This document shows, one piece after another, positions 34,357 to 41,943 of a stretch of DNA of 64,000 bases. How positions within the stretch are numbered: the first letter of the stretch is position 1; each line of letters opens with the position of its first letter. Origin of the DNA: Streptacidiphilus jeojiense (lineage in GTDB: Bacteria > Actinomycetota > Actinomycetes > Streptomycetales > Streptomycetaceae); the NCBI RefSeq assembly GCF_000719095.1, contig NZ_JOEH01000006.1:186001-250000 (forward strand), written 5' to 3'. Under the pieces are notes generated by a model, which saw only the letters and a list, made by a program, of their open reading frames with translations, searched no databases and was not told the origin of the DNA. Position numbers and translations under genes: made by a program.

Positions 34357-35856
34357 GTGGTCAGCACTGGTGGCGCGGGTGGCGTCCGGCTGTCCGGGGC
34401 GGCCGGGCGCTGGGTGCTGCTGGCGACCGTCCTCGGTTCGGCCATGGCGATGCTCGACGGCACCGCCGTCAACGTCGCCCTGCCCCGGATCGGCGCGACC
34501 CTGCACGCCTCCATCGGCTCCCTGCAGTGGGTGGTCAACGCCTATCTGCTGACCCTGGCCGGGCTGATCCTGCTGGGCGGCGCCCTCGGCGACCGCTACG
34601 GCCGGCGCCGGGTGTTCGTGGTCGGGGTGGTCTGGTTCGCGGTCTGCTCGGCGGTCTGCGGTCTGGCGCCCGACGTGCAGGTGCTGATCGCGGCGCGGGC
34701 CCTGCAGGGCGTCGGGGGCGCGCTGCTGACGCCGGGTTCGCTGGCGCTGATCCAGGCGGTGTTCCATCCGGACGACCGGGCCGCGGCGGTGGGCCTGTGG
34801 TCAGGACTGGGCGGCGTCGCGGGCGCGGTCGGCCCGGTGGTCGGCGGCTGGCTGGTCGGCGGTCCGGGCTGGCGCTGGGTGTTCCTGATCAATCTGCCGC
34901 TGGCGGCGGCCGTGGTGGTGACGGCGCTGCGCCACGTCCCGGAGAACCGCGACGACAGCGCCACCGGCCGGTTCGACCTGCGCGGCGCGGTACTGGCGGC
35001 GCTGGCGCTCGGCGCGCTCACGGCGGCGCTCACCAGCGCCGCAGGCGACCCGCTCCAGGCGGCCGTCGCCGCGGTGCTGGCGGTGCTGGCGGGCACGCTG
35101 TTCGTGCTGACCGAGCGCCGGGCGGCGGCGCCGATGCTGCCGCTGGAACTGTTCGCCTCCCGGCTGTTCACCGTGGTCAACATCGCCACCGTGCTGATCT
35201 ACGGGGCGATGGGCGGGCTGCTGTTCTTCCTGGTGCTGCAGCTGCAGATCACCGCGGGGTTCACGCCGCTGCTGGCCGGGCTCGGCACCCTGCCGCTGAC
35301 CCTGCTGATGCTGGTGTTCTCGCCCCGGGCGGCCAAGTTGGGCGAGGTGATAGGGGCACGGGTCCCGCTCACCATCGGCCCGCTGCTGGCGGCCACGGGG
35401 GCGCTGCTGATGCTGCGGATCGGCGCGCACGCCTCCTACCTGACCGATGTGCTGCCGGCCTCGATCGTGCTGGGCGCCGGGATGACCCTGTTGGTGGCCC
35501 CGCTGACGGAGACCGTGCTGAATGCGGTGGAGACCCGCCGGGCCGGTATCGCCAGCGGGGTCAACAACGCCGCCGCCCGCACCGGCAGCCTGCTCGCTGT
35601 CGCCGCCCTGCCGGCGCTGGTCGGCCTCAGCGGCGAGCAGTACCGCTCGGCCCACGCGGTCGACCACGCCTTCCGCGCGGCGGTCGTCGGCTGCGCCGGG
35701 CTGATGGCCGCCGCCGCGGTGCTGTCCTGGACGGCCATCCCGCACCGGCTGCCCGAACGACCGGAACCGTCGCCCCCCGAGCCTGACGAACCACCCGGGC
35801 CGGACCAGCCGGACCAGGCCGGAACCGGGACACCGCCCGGCATGATGGGGCCGTGA
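34357..35856 (+). CDS. MFS drug efflux transporter (DHA2, 14 TM)
   Basis: The 499-residue protein matches 14-helix DHA2 exporters: motif A as GALGDRYGRRRV, the helix 5 motif C region GLGGVAGAVGPVVGGWLV, and ANVALP-type text in helix 1 (MLDGTAVNVALPRIG). A Pro-rich tail follows helix 14. It should export toxic compounds by proton antiport. The GTG 34357 start has a modest ribosome site. The stop overlaps the HIT gene (GTGA). Confidence 0.88.
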   Translation: MVSTGGAGGVRLSGAAGRWVLLATVLGSAMAMLDGTAVNVALPRIGATLHASIGSLQWVVNAYLLTLAGLILLGGALGDRYGRRRVFVVGVVWFAVCSAVCGLAPDVQVLIAARALQGVGGALLTPGSLALIQAVFHPDDRAAAVGLWSGLGGVAGAVGPVVGGWLVGGPGWRWVFLINLPLAAAVVVTALRHVPENRDDSATGRFDLRGAVLAALALGALTAALTSAAGDPLQAAVAAVLAVLAGTLFVLTERRAAAPMLPLELFASRLFTVVNIATVLIYGAMGGLLFFLVLQLQITAGFTPLLAGLGTLPLTLLMLVFSPRAAKLGEVIGARVPLTIGPLLAATGALLMLRIGAHASYLTDVLPASIVLGAGMTLLVAPLTETVLNAVETRRAGIASGVNNAAARTGSLLAVAALPALVGLSGEQYRSAHAVDHAFRAAVVGCAGLMAAAAVLSWTAIPHRLPERPEPSPPEPDEPPGPDQPDQAGTGTPPGMMGP

Positions 35857-36314
35857 CCGACGATCAGTACGCCCAGGACTGCTACAGCTGCCGGATGGAC
35901 GCGGCCCACGACCGACTCCCGCCCCGCGAGCGGATAGCCGCCGACCGGCACTGGCGCGCGGCGCACGCGGTGAACACCGCGCTGCCCGGCTGGCTGGTGC
36001 TGCTCCCGCGCCGCCATGTGACCACCGTCGCCGGGCTCACCGACGAGGAGGCCGCCGGCCTCGGACTGTGGCAGGTACGGCTCTCCCGCGCGCTGGAGGC
36101 GGTCACCGGCTGCGCCAAGACCTATGTGGTCCAGTTCGCCGAGGCCGAGGGCTTCGGCCATGTCCACTTCCACCTGGTCCCGCGCCCGGCCGACCTGCCG
36201 CAGCCGCTCCGCGGCCCCGGGGTCTTCGGCCTGCTCAACAGCCCACCGGAGCAACGGGTGCCGGACACCCGGATGGACGAGCTCGCGCTGGAGCTGCGCG
36301 CGGCGCTGCGATGA
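35853..36314 (+). CDS. HIT-family nucleotide hydrolase/transferase
   Basis: GTG 35853 overlaps the transporter stop. The 153-residue protein has the histidine triad HVHFHLVPR near residue 105 and an N-terminal CYSC pair that may bind zinc. Members hydrolyse nucleoside phosphoramidates or dinucleotide polyphosphates. Nothing in the context narrows the substrate. Confidence 0.88.
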   Translation: MTDDQYAQDCYSCRMDAAHDRLPPRERIAADRHWRAAHAVNTALPGWLVLLPRRHVTTVAGLTDEEAAGLGLWQVRLSRALEAVTGCAKTYVVQFAEAEGFGHVHFHLVPRPADLPQPLRGPGVFGLLNSPPEQRVPDTRMDELALELRAALR

Positions 36315-36386
36315 CTTCGGCGGGATCGGGGAGTCTGCCCCTGCAGTGACCGCCACGGAACGGTCACGGGACGGGAGAGACAGCCG

Positions 36387-37097
36387 ATGGCGACCTACGT
36401 ACTGATTCACGGAGCAGGATCCGACGCCCGGTACTGGCACAGGGTGGTTCCGCTGCTGCACACCGAGGGGCACCGGGTGGTGCTGCCAGAACTGCCGGTC
36501 GACGACGACGCGGCCGGGCTGGCGGAGTACGCCGACGCGGTGGTGGCGGCGGTCGACGGGAGCCCCGGGACGGACGGTGACCTGGTCGTGGTCGCCCAGT
36601 CGATGGCCGGCTTCACCGCGCCGCTGGTGTGCGGAAGGCTGCCGGTGCGGCTGCTGGTGCTGGTCGCAGCGATGGTTCCCGCGCCGGGCGAGTCGCCGGG
36701 GGACTGGTGGGCCAACACCGGCTTCGCCGAGGCCAGGGCCGAGCTGGACCGCAGCGAGGGCCGTGATCCGGCCGCCGGGTTCGACCCGCTGGTGACCTTC
36801 TTCCACGACGTCCCTGCGGAGGTCACTGCCGAGGCGATGGCGCAGGCCCCGCGAGGCCAGTCCGACACGCCGTTCGCCAAGCCGTGGCCGCTGGACCGCT
36901 GGCCCGACGTCCCCACCCGTTTTCTGCTCGGCCGCCAGGACCGCTTCTTCCCCGCCGCCTTCCAGCGCCGGGTGGTGCGGGAACGGCTGGGCTTCGCCCC
37001 GGACGAGATGGACAGCGGCCACCTCCCGGCGCTGTCCCGACCGGAGGAACTGGTCCGGCGGCTGGAGGCATACCGGACGCAGGCCGGGCTGCGGTAG
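36387..37097 (+). CDS. Alpha/beta hydrolase
   Basis: This 236-residue enzyme shows the triad Ser72 in AQSMAG, Asp185 in GRQDRFFP and His212 in SGHLPAL; the oxyanion strand is LIHGAGSDARYWH. The size and plain layout match small esterase or salicylate-esterase-like (MES) hydrolases. GGGAGAG upstream fits the ATG. Substrate unknown. Confidence 0.88.
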   Translation: MATYVLIHGAGSDARYWHRVVPLLHTEGHRVVLPELPVDDDAAGLAEYADAVVAAVDGSPGTDGDLVVVAQSMAGFTAPLVCGRLPVRLLVLVAAMVPAPGESPGDWWANTGFAEARAELDRSEGRDPAAGFDPLVTFFHDVPAEVTAEAMAQAPRGQSDTPFAKPWPLDRWPDVPTRFLLGRQDRFFPAAFQRRVVRERLGFAPDEMDSGHLPALSRPEELVRRLEAYRTQAGLR

Positions 37098-37138
37098 GGC
37101 CCGGTGCTCGTGTCCGGGGGTTGCTCTGCCTCCAGGCC

Positions 37139-38128
37139 TCAGGCCTCCAGATGCGGCATCACCCGGTCGCGGAACAGCCGCAGGCTCTCCCAGCCGGCGT
37201 CGACGGGGAGTCCGCCGCACAGCGGGTGCAGCAGCAGACTGCCCATCGGGCCCTCAGCGGCGGCCAGGGCGAGGCACTCCTCCGGGGTGAGGCAGGCGTA
37301 GATGCCCTCGGCGCGCAGCTGCTCGGGGGTGGCCGAGGCGGAGGCCATCGCCGAGTGGATGTCGGAGGTCTGCCAGCCGGCGTAGGTGCGGGCCTCGTGC
37401 AGGAAGCACTCGCCGTACTCGGCCCAGGCCTTGTCGGGGTCCTCGGTGCAGTGGATCATCGCGGTGCGCTCCGGGGGCAGCGTCGCGAAGCCGCCCTCGA
37501 AGCCCGCCTCGGCGGCGAGGGAGTCGTAGTAGTCGACCAGTCCGGGATCGTGGGCCGAGGTGAAGAACGGCAGTCCCAGCCGTACCGCCCGGCGGACGGC
37601 GACTCGCGAGGAGCCGCCCACCATCAGCCCGGGGTGCGGGGTGGTGCGCGGCGGCGGGGTGACCCGGACCGTGCGGCCCCGGTACTCGAACGGCTCGCCG
37701 GTCCAGGCGGCCAGCAGGGTCTCCAGCACCTCGTCCTGGAGCCTGCCGCGCTCGGACCACTCCTTGCCCAGCATCACGTACTCGTCGGGGCGGTAGCCGA
37801 TCCCGGCGACCACGGTGAGCCGCCCGGCGCCGAGGTGGTCCAGGACCGAGATGTCCTCGGCGAGCCGGAGCGGATCGTGGAGGGGCGTGATCAGTGCGCA
37901 GAGCATGACGCCGAGCCGCTGGGTGGAGCCGAGCACGGCTGCCGCGGTGAGCATCGGCGAGGGGCTCCAGCCGTTGTCCGCGCCGTGGTGCTCCTCCAGG
38001 GTGACCAGGTCGAACCCGGCCTCGTCGGCGAAGACGGACATCTCCACGGTGGCCCGGTAACGGGCGGAGAGGTCGCGGCGGTCCAGGCCGGGGGAGACCT
38101 GGTTGAAGCGCAGGGTGGTGATGGTCAT
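37139..38128 (-). CDS. LLM-class flavin-dependent oxidoreductase
   Basis: ATG 38128 lies nine bases behind GGAGG; GTG 38134 is possible but too close. The 329-residue TIM-barrel protein has luciferase-like features: LVTLEEHHGADNGW, a DISVLDHLGAGRLTVVAGIGY block and PHPGLMVGGSS. It should use FMNH2 or F420H2; which one is not visible. Convergent with the hydrolase gene. Confidence 0.88.
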   Translation of the reverse strand: MTITTLRFNQVSPGLDRRDLSARYRATVEMSVFADEAGFDLVTLEEHHGADNGWSPSPMLTAAAVLGSTQRLGVMLCALITPLHDPLRLAEDISVLDHLGAGRLTVVAGIGYRPDEYVMLGKEWSERGRLQDEVLETLLAAWTGEPFEYRGRTVRVTPPPRTTPHPGLMVGGSSRVAVRRAVRLGLPFFTSAHDPGLVDYYDSLAAEAGFEGGFATLPPERTAMIHCTEDPDKAWAEYGECFLHEARTYAGWQTSDIHSAMASASATPEQLRAEGIYACLTPEECLALAAAEGPMGSLLLHPLCGGLPVDAGWESLRLFRDRVMPHLEA

Positions 38129-38231
38129 GGGCACGCACCTCCAGAGCTGACGGTGTGTCAGACAAGGAGATGCCTACCATTCCCCGGGTGCGACCTCAAT
38201 GGCCGTGCAGGAGCCGTGGTCTGTCGGTCCG

Positions 38232-38462
38232 TCAGGGGCCGTCGTAGTAGCGGCGCTCCTCGACGTACTCCGGCGGGGTGCCCGCGCGTCCGCCGGGGAA
38301 GCGGCGGCGGTAGATGCCCGCGTAGGTGACCAGGCCGAGCAGGCCGGCGGCCATCAGGATCACACCCACCACATGGACGTTCATGCCGCTGATATGCCAG
38401 TCGACGCCGAAGGTCAGGATCGCCCCCAGGGCGAACACCACGATGCAGCCGCCGATACCCAT
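38232..38462 (-). CDS. DUF6458 family small membrane protein
   Basis: The 76-residue protein has two membrane helices (GGCIVVFALGAILTFGV and VVGVILMAAGLLGLVTY) joined by a short DWHISGMNVH loop and a charged tail with EERRYY. ATG 38462 is placed behind GGAGG. Many actinomycetes have it; the function is unknown. Confidence 0.8.
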   Translation of the reverse strand: MGIGGCIVVFALGAILTFGVDWHISGMNVHVVGVILMAAGLLGLVTYAGIYRRRFPGGRAGTPPEYVEERRYYDGP

Positions 38463-38629
38463 GGTCGAGACCTCCGTTGCTTGGTGGAGCAGCCGGCACG
38501 GGAACGTGTCACTGCCGTCGTCCTTCATCAGGGCGACTAGCCTGAAGCGGCCGTTCCAAACCAGGCACGCACGACACGGTGGACAACGGATGTTGTCGCA
38601 CGAACCGGCCAGGGCATACGCTGAGCCAC

Positions 38630-39010
38630 ATGCCCGGGACCCATTTCGCACTCGTCCTGTCCGAAGCCGAGATCGCGGCCGTCGCTGACGCCACGGTCGC
38701 GGACCTGGCGCACCGGCTGGCCGCCCGCGCCTTCCGTCCGCTGGGTGACCCGGACCTGCTGCCGGGCGGCGCCGAGGAGAGCGACGCGCTGGCGCACCTG
38801 CACGCCCTGGTGCACCTCCAGCGGGCCGTGGAGCGACAGGTCGACCGGGCCGCCGAGCACGCCGCCGACGTCGGCGCCGGGTACCCGCAGCTCGGACAGG
38901 CCTGCAACATGAGCCGTCAGGGCGCCCGCCGGCGCTGGCCGGGACTGGTCACCCCGGCCAGGCCCACCCACGCCGCAGCGCTCCGGGCCGTCCGGGACGG
39001 GGACGCGTGA
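38630..39010 (+). CDS. Putative helix-turn-helix protein
   Basis: The 126-residue product has an Ala-rich helical N-terminal half with LHALVHLQRAVERQVDRAAEHAA, then a likely helix-turn-helix (YPQLGQACNMSRQGARRRWP) near residue 90. ATG 38630 is preferred over the upstream frame because MPGTHFAL begins the conserved-looking part. The stop overlaps the response-regulator start, so the pair is probably co-expressed. Confidence 0.6.
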   Translation: MPGTHFALVLSEAEIAAVADATVADLAHRLAARAFRPLGDPDLLPGGAEESDALAHLHALVHLQRAVERQVDRAAEHAADVGAGYPQLGQACNMSRQGARRRWPGLVTPARPTHAAALRAVRDGDA

Positions 39011-39462
39011 CCCCGGCGGCGCTCCCCGCCGCGCGCAGATGCGACATCCTGCTGGTCGAGGACGACGCCGCCGACGCGATGCTGATCGAGGAGGCACTGC
39101 TGGGGCACGGCCTGGCCCGGAACCTGCACAAGGCCGTTGACGGCGTGGCCGCGCTGGAACACCTGCGGACACCGGGGGTCGACCGGCCCGACCTGATCGT
39201 GATGGACCTCAACATGCCCCGGATGAACGGGCTCGAGCTGCTGGCGGTGCTGAAGGCCGACGAGCAGCTGAAGGTCATTCCGGTGGTGGTGCTCACCACC
39301 TCCAGCGCGCCGCAGGACATCGCCGGGGCCTACCGGAGCCACGCCAACGCCTTCATCACCAAGCCGGTCACCCTGGACGAGTTCGCCCAGGCCGTGCGCA
39401 GCATCGACGCGTTCTTCCTGGACACCGCGACCCGGGTGCCGAGGGACTGGGAGCAGGGCTGA
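39007..39462 (+). CDS. Single-domain response regulator
   Basis: GTG 39007 overlaps the previous stop. The 151-residue CheY-like receiver has the acidic pocket EDD (residues 18-20), phosphoacceptor Asp67 in VMDLNMP, the switch Thr in VVLTTSSAP and Lys in FITKPV. No output domain follows, so it acts by protein contact, as Rcp1-like regulators do with phytochrome-type kinases. No kinase is nearby. Confidence 0.9.
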   Translation: MTPAALPAARRCDILLVEDDAADAMLIEEALLGHGLARNLHKAVDGVAALEHLRTPGVDRPDLIVMDLNMPRMNGLELLAVLKADEQLKVIPVVVLTTSSAPQDIAGAYRSHANAFITKPVTLDEFAQAVRSIDAFFLDTATRVPRDWEQG

Positions 39463-39516
39463 GCCCCTTCCCCCGGCGGCCGGAACGGCCTGGTGCGTAC
39501 GGGGGGGAAGGGGCTC
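39461..39516. terminator. Strong bidirectional terminator
   Basis: A perfect 14-bp stem, GAGCCCCTTCCCCC (39461-39474) with its complement at 39503-39516, encloses a loop that itself contains GGCCG-GAA-CGGCC. It overlaps the stop of the response regulator and ends 25 bp from the convergent gene, so it can end both transcripts. Confidence 0.8.
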
Positions 39517-39541
39517 GGCCCGCGGGGCGCCGCTGCCCGGT

Positions 39542-40213
39542 TCAGGCGTCCAGGAGCTGGTTCAGCATGGACCGGTACTGCTGCAGCGTGGTCCGCAGCT
39601 GCTCGGTGGGGAAGCCGCTGTCGTCGGCGGCGCTGCCGGCCCCCTGCTTGTCCCAACCGTCGCGCAGGGCACGGCGGTTGGCCGTGATGGCCGCGGTCAG
39701 CTGACCGGCCACCTGCTCGACCAGGGTGTCGGCCTCCTCGACCGCGTGGCGCGGGTCGTCGACGAAGTCGATCTGGATGTGCTGCCAGCGGTCGCGCAGC
39801 TTCTCACCGGATCCCTCCGGGAAGAGCCGCCCGCCCGGAGCCACGGCGGCGGGGCCGACGGGACCGGCCGAGTCACTGGAGGCGGGAACGTCGGCGAACG
39901 ACGCCGGGGCGGGTAGCGGGGCGTCAGGCTCCACCGTGCCGGCTCCGAGGCTGGTCCGGTCGTCCACGTCGGGGTGGGAGAGGGTGTCCTCCGCCTCGGG
40001 CTTCGCCTCGGGCTTCGCCAGGTCCGTCCGCTCGGCATCCGGGGTGTCCAGGGCGTCCGGGGTGTCCAGGGCGTCCGGAGTGTCCAAGGCGTCCAGGTCC
40101 GTCCCGTCGCGCGCGTCGCGCTCGTCGTGCTCGTCGGTCTCGGGGGACTCCTCGTCCCAGCGGGCCCGGTCCTGCAGGTCCTCGTGCTGCTCGGGGAAAC
40201 GTCGGTCGGACAT
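39542..40213 (-). CDS. Acidic hypothetical protein, paralogue of its neighbour
   Basis: ATG 40213 shares a base with the stop of the upstream gene (TGATG). The 223-residue product has a very acidic N-terminal half with a triple DALDTP repeat, and a C-terminal helical domain (WQHIQIDFVDDPRHAVEEAD... TEQLRTTLQQYRSMLNQLL). That domain is recognisably similar to the one in the upstream gene product, so the two are tandem relatives. No enzymatic motif; function unknown. Confidence 0.72.
   Translation of the reverse strand: MSDRRFPEQHEDLQDRARWDEESPETDEHDERDARDGTDLDALDTPDALDTPDALDTPDAERTDLAKPEAKPEAEDTLSHPDVDDRTSLGAGTVEPDAPLPAPASFADVPASSDSAGPVGPAAVAPGGRLFPEGSGEKLRDRWQHIQIDFVDDPRHAVEEADTLVEQVAGQLTAAITANRRALRDGWDKQGAGSAADDSGFPTEQLRTTLQQYRSMLNQLLDA
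40037..40090. repeat. Three tandem 18-bp repeats in coding sequence
   Basis: Three copies of an 18-bp unit, GTCCGGGGTGTCCAGGGC with one to two changes each, encode the DALDTP repeats. Such in-frame repeats can vary in number by slippage. Confidence 0.8.
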
Positions 40214-40794
40214 CAGGCCGTCCTCTCGTTGCTGCTGGTGGAGGTCGTCGCGGTCTCGGCGCCGACCAGTTGGTCGAAGGTCTCGCGGGCGTTGACGAAC
40301 GCCTTGCGCAGTTCCTCGGTGGTGGCCTCGCCCCGCTGGGCGCGTTCGGCGAACTGCCGCGAGGTGCGGTACCCCGGCAGTGCGCGGGCGTGGTGCACGG
40401 ACAGCGCCGCGTAGCGGTCGTCCTGCGCGTCGTCGTCCGGGAAGCCGCGGTCCCGCATGACCTCGCCGAGCAGCCGGTCGGCGTCGATGACGGCCTTGGC
40501 CGGCGAGTCGACGAACTGCTCCTGCAGCGTGTTCCACTGCGCCAGGGCGCGCTCGCGCTGTGCCGGGTCCAGCGGACGGATGTCCAGGTCGCCGGCGCGC
40601 TTGACCCGTTGCTCCAGTACCTGGTCGGTCGCCCTGGTATCGCCGTCGTGCTGGGCCAGTTCGCGGTCGTACTCGGGGCCGAACTGCTGTCGCAGCCTCC
40701 GGTTGCGCTGCTGCGGACGCATGAAGGCCAGGGCGGCCAGTGCGACGACAGCGACCACAACGACGACGATCACGATGATCAGACCTGTGGACAT
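40213..40794 (-). CDS. Membrane-anchored hypothetical protein
   Basis: The 193-residue protein starts with one membrane helix (LIIVIVVVVVAVVALAALAF, residues 5-24) followed by a cytoplasmic helical domain: WNTLQEQFVDSPAKAVIDAD, then TEELRKAFVNARETFDQLV. The same pattern of W-x3-Q-x2-FVD-x-P-x2-AV-x2-AD recurs in the next gene. The pair probably forms a membrane-associated complex of unknown function, perhaps in stress. Confidence 0.72.
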   Translation of the reverse strand: MSTGLIIVIVVVVVAVVALAALAFMRPQQRNRRLRQQFGPEYDRELAQHDGDTRATDQVLEQRVKRAGDLDIRPLDPAQRERALAQWNTLQEQFVDSPAKAVIDADRLLGEVMRDRGFPDDDAQDDRYAALSVHHARALPGYRTSRQFAERAQRGEATTEELRKAFVNARETFDQLVGAETATTSTSSNERTA

Positions 40795-40903
40795 GCCGTT
40801 CCTCTCCTACGAGTTGGGGCGCGCGGGTCGTCAACGCGTCCCTTCTGTAGGGCGACTAGCCGAATCCGACCGGAGCAAACAAGCTGGGTCCAGCCAGAAG
40901 TGC

Positions 40904-40928
40904 GGCCCCGGCGCATCGCGCCGGGGCC
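40904..40928. terminator. Terminator hairpin after the GNAT gene
   Basis: GGCCCCGGCGC (40904-40914) pairs perfectly with GCGCCGGGGCC (40918-40928) around a three-base loop ATC. It lies 34 bp past the stop of the minus-strand acetyltransferase. There is no U-tract, as is usual in streptomycetes. Confidence 0.7.
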
Positions 40929-40961
40929 GGTCCGATCAGTGGTGCTGTTGTTGCCGGAGCG

Positions 40962-41303
40962 TCACCAGGTCGCCGGGTCCTCGCGCAGCTTCACCATGGC
41001 ACGGGCCGTCAGTTCGTCGTCAGGCGCGGGCGCCTGCTCGGGGTGCGCCAGCGACCAGCGCTTGAGGTAGGGGCAGAGCGGGACCACGCCCTGCCCGGCC
41101 TCCGCGGCACGCCGGTAGAACTCGGCGGCCAGCTTGCCCGCGATGCCCTCGCCCTGGTGGTCCGGGTCGACCTCGGTGTGCACGCCGACCCGGGCCGTCG
41201 GCGGCTGGTCCAGTACGAAGTAGTCGATCTTGCCGATCTGCTGTCCGTCCTGCAGGGCCCGGAGCCGGGTGCGGCCGTTGTCGTCGAACTCGATGTCTGC
41301 CAT
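40962..41303 (-). CDS. GNAT-like N-acetyltransferase (YjdJ type)
   Basis: A small 113-residue acetyltransferase with the acetyl-CoA loop EVDPDHQGEGIAGKLAAEF and the ending LCPYLKRWSLAHPE typical of the YjdJ/GNAT_acetyltr_2 group. ATG 41303 is preferred; a GTG three codons upstream is possible. Substrate unknown. It follows the gene at 41330 with a 26-bp gap and is probably co-transcribed. Confidence 0.82.
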   Translation of the reverse strand: MADIEFDDNGRTRLRALQDGQQIGKIDYFVLDQPPTARVGVHTEVDPDHQGEGIAGKLAAEFYRRAAEAGQGVVPLCPYLKRWSLAHPEQAPAPDDELTARAMVKLREDPATW

Positions 41304-41329
41304 GTCGTCCACCTCTCCCTCAGTGACCG

Positions 41330-41851
41330 TCAGAACTGCTCGGCGGCCTTGTCCTCGGCGTTGGCACGGTCCGCGGCCTGTTCGGCGGCCTTCACCCGGG
41401 CCTCGACCTCCTCGGCCGGACGCCGGTGCAGCGCCGCGCCGTGACGGGCCGCCAGCTCGTCGGCCGGCCCCTGGTCGGACTCGCTGATGTCGACGATCAG
41501 CTGGCTGGTGTCGTCCTCCACCTCGGCGCCGAAGAGGATCAGCGTGGCGAAGGAGTCCTGGGCCTGGTGCGCCTCGCTGGTGCCGCCGAGCCAGGCACCC
41601 GCGGTCGCTCCCACGAAGGAGCCCATCGGACCGGCGAGCAGGCCGATCAGGGCGCCGACCGCGCCGCCGGCGGCGGTCGCCGCCCCCACGTGGTGGACCC
41701 AGCTCTCGGCGATGTCGAAGTCGCCGTCGGCCGAGCGGGTGAGTGCCGCCGCCTGGTGCACCCCGGGCAGCTTCTTGGCCTCCTGAAGCGCGGGCAGCGC
41801 CGCGTCGGGATCGTCGAACTCAAAGAACAGCACGCTGTGGACAGCGGACAC
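41330..41851 (-). CDS. DUF1269-like stress protein with Gly-rich membrane hairpin
   Basis: GTG 41851 follows AAAGGA six bases upstream. The 173-residue product has a ferredoxin-like first part (VLFFEFDDPDAALPAL, GVHQAAALTRSADGDFD), a Gly/Ala-rich hydrophobic hairpin (about residues 55-90) and a second alpha/beta part with LILFGAEVEDDTSQLIVDI. This matches DUF1269-type general stress proteins. A charged coiled-coil tail follows. Function unknown. Confidence 0.65.
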   Translation of the reverse strand: MSAVHSVLFFEFDDPDAALPALQEAKKLPGVHQAAALTRSADGDFDIAESWVHHVGAATAAGGAVGALIGLLAGPMGSFVGATAGAWLGGTSEAHQAQDSFATLILFGAEVEDDTSQLIVDISESDQGPADELAARHGAALHRRPAEEVEARVKAAEQAADRANAEDKAAEQF

Positions 41852-41943
41852 GGTGGTTCCTTTCGTGGCGGACGGACCCGCCCAGTCTCGTTCACCGGGG
41901 GCTGATCCTCCACCTGATGCCCCGGTCCATGCCTGGTCGATCC

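Noticed and set aside
40037..40090. 18-bp repeats as a CRISPR array
   Set aside because: The units are directly adjacent without spacers and lie in frame in a coding sequence.
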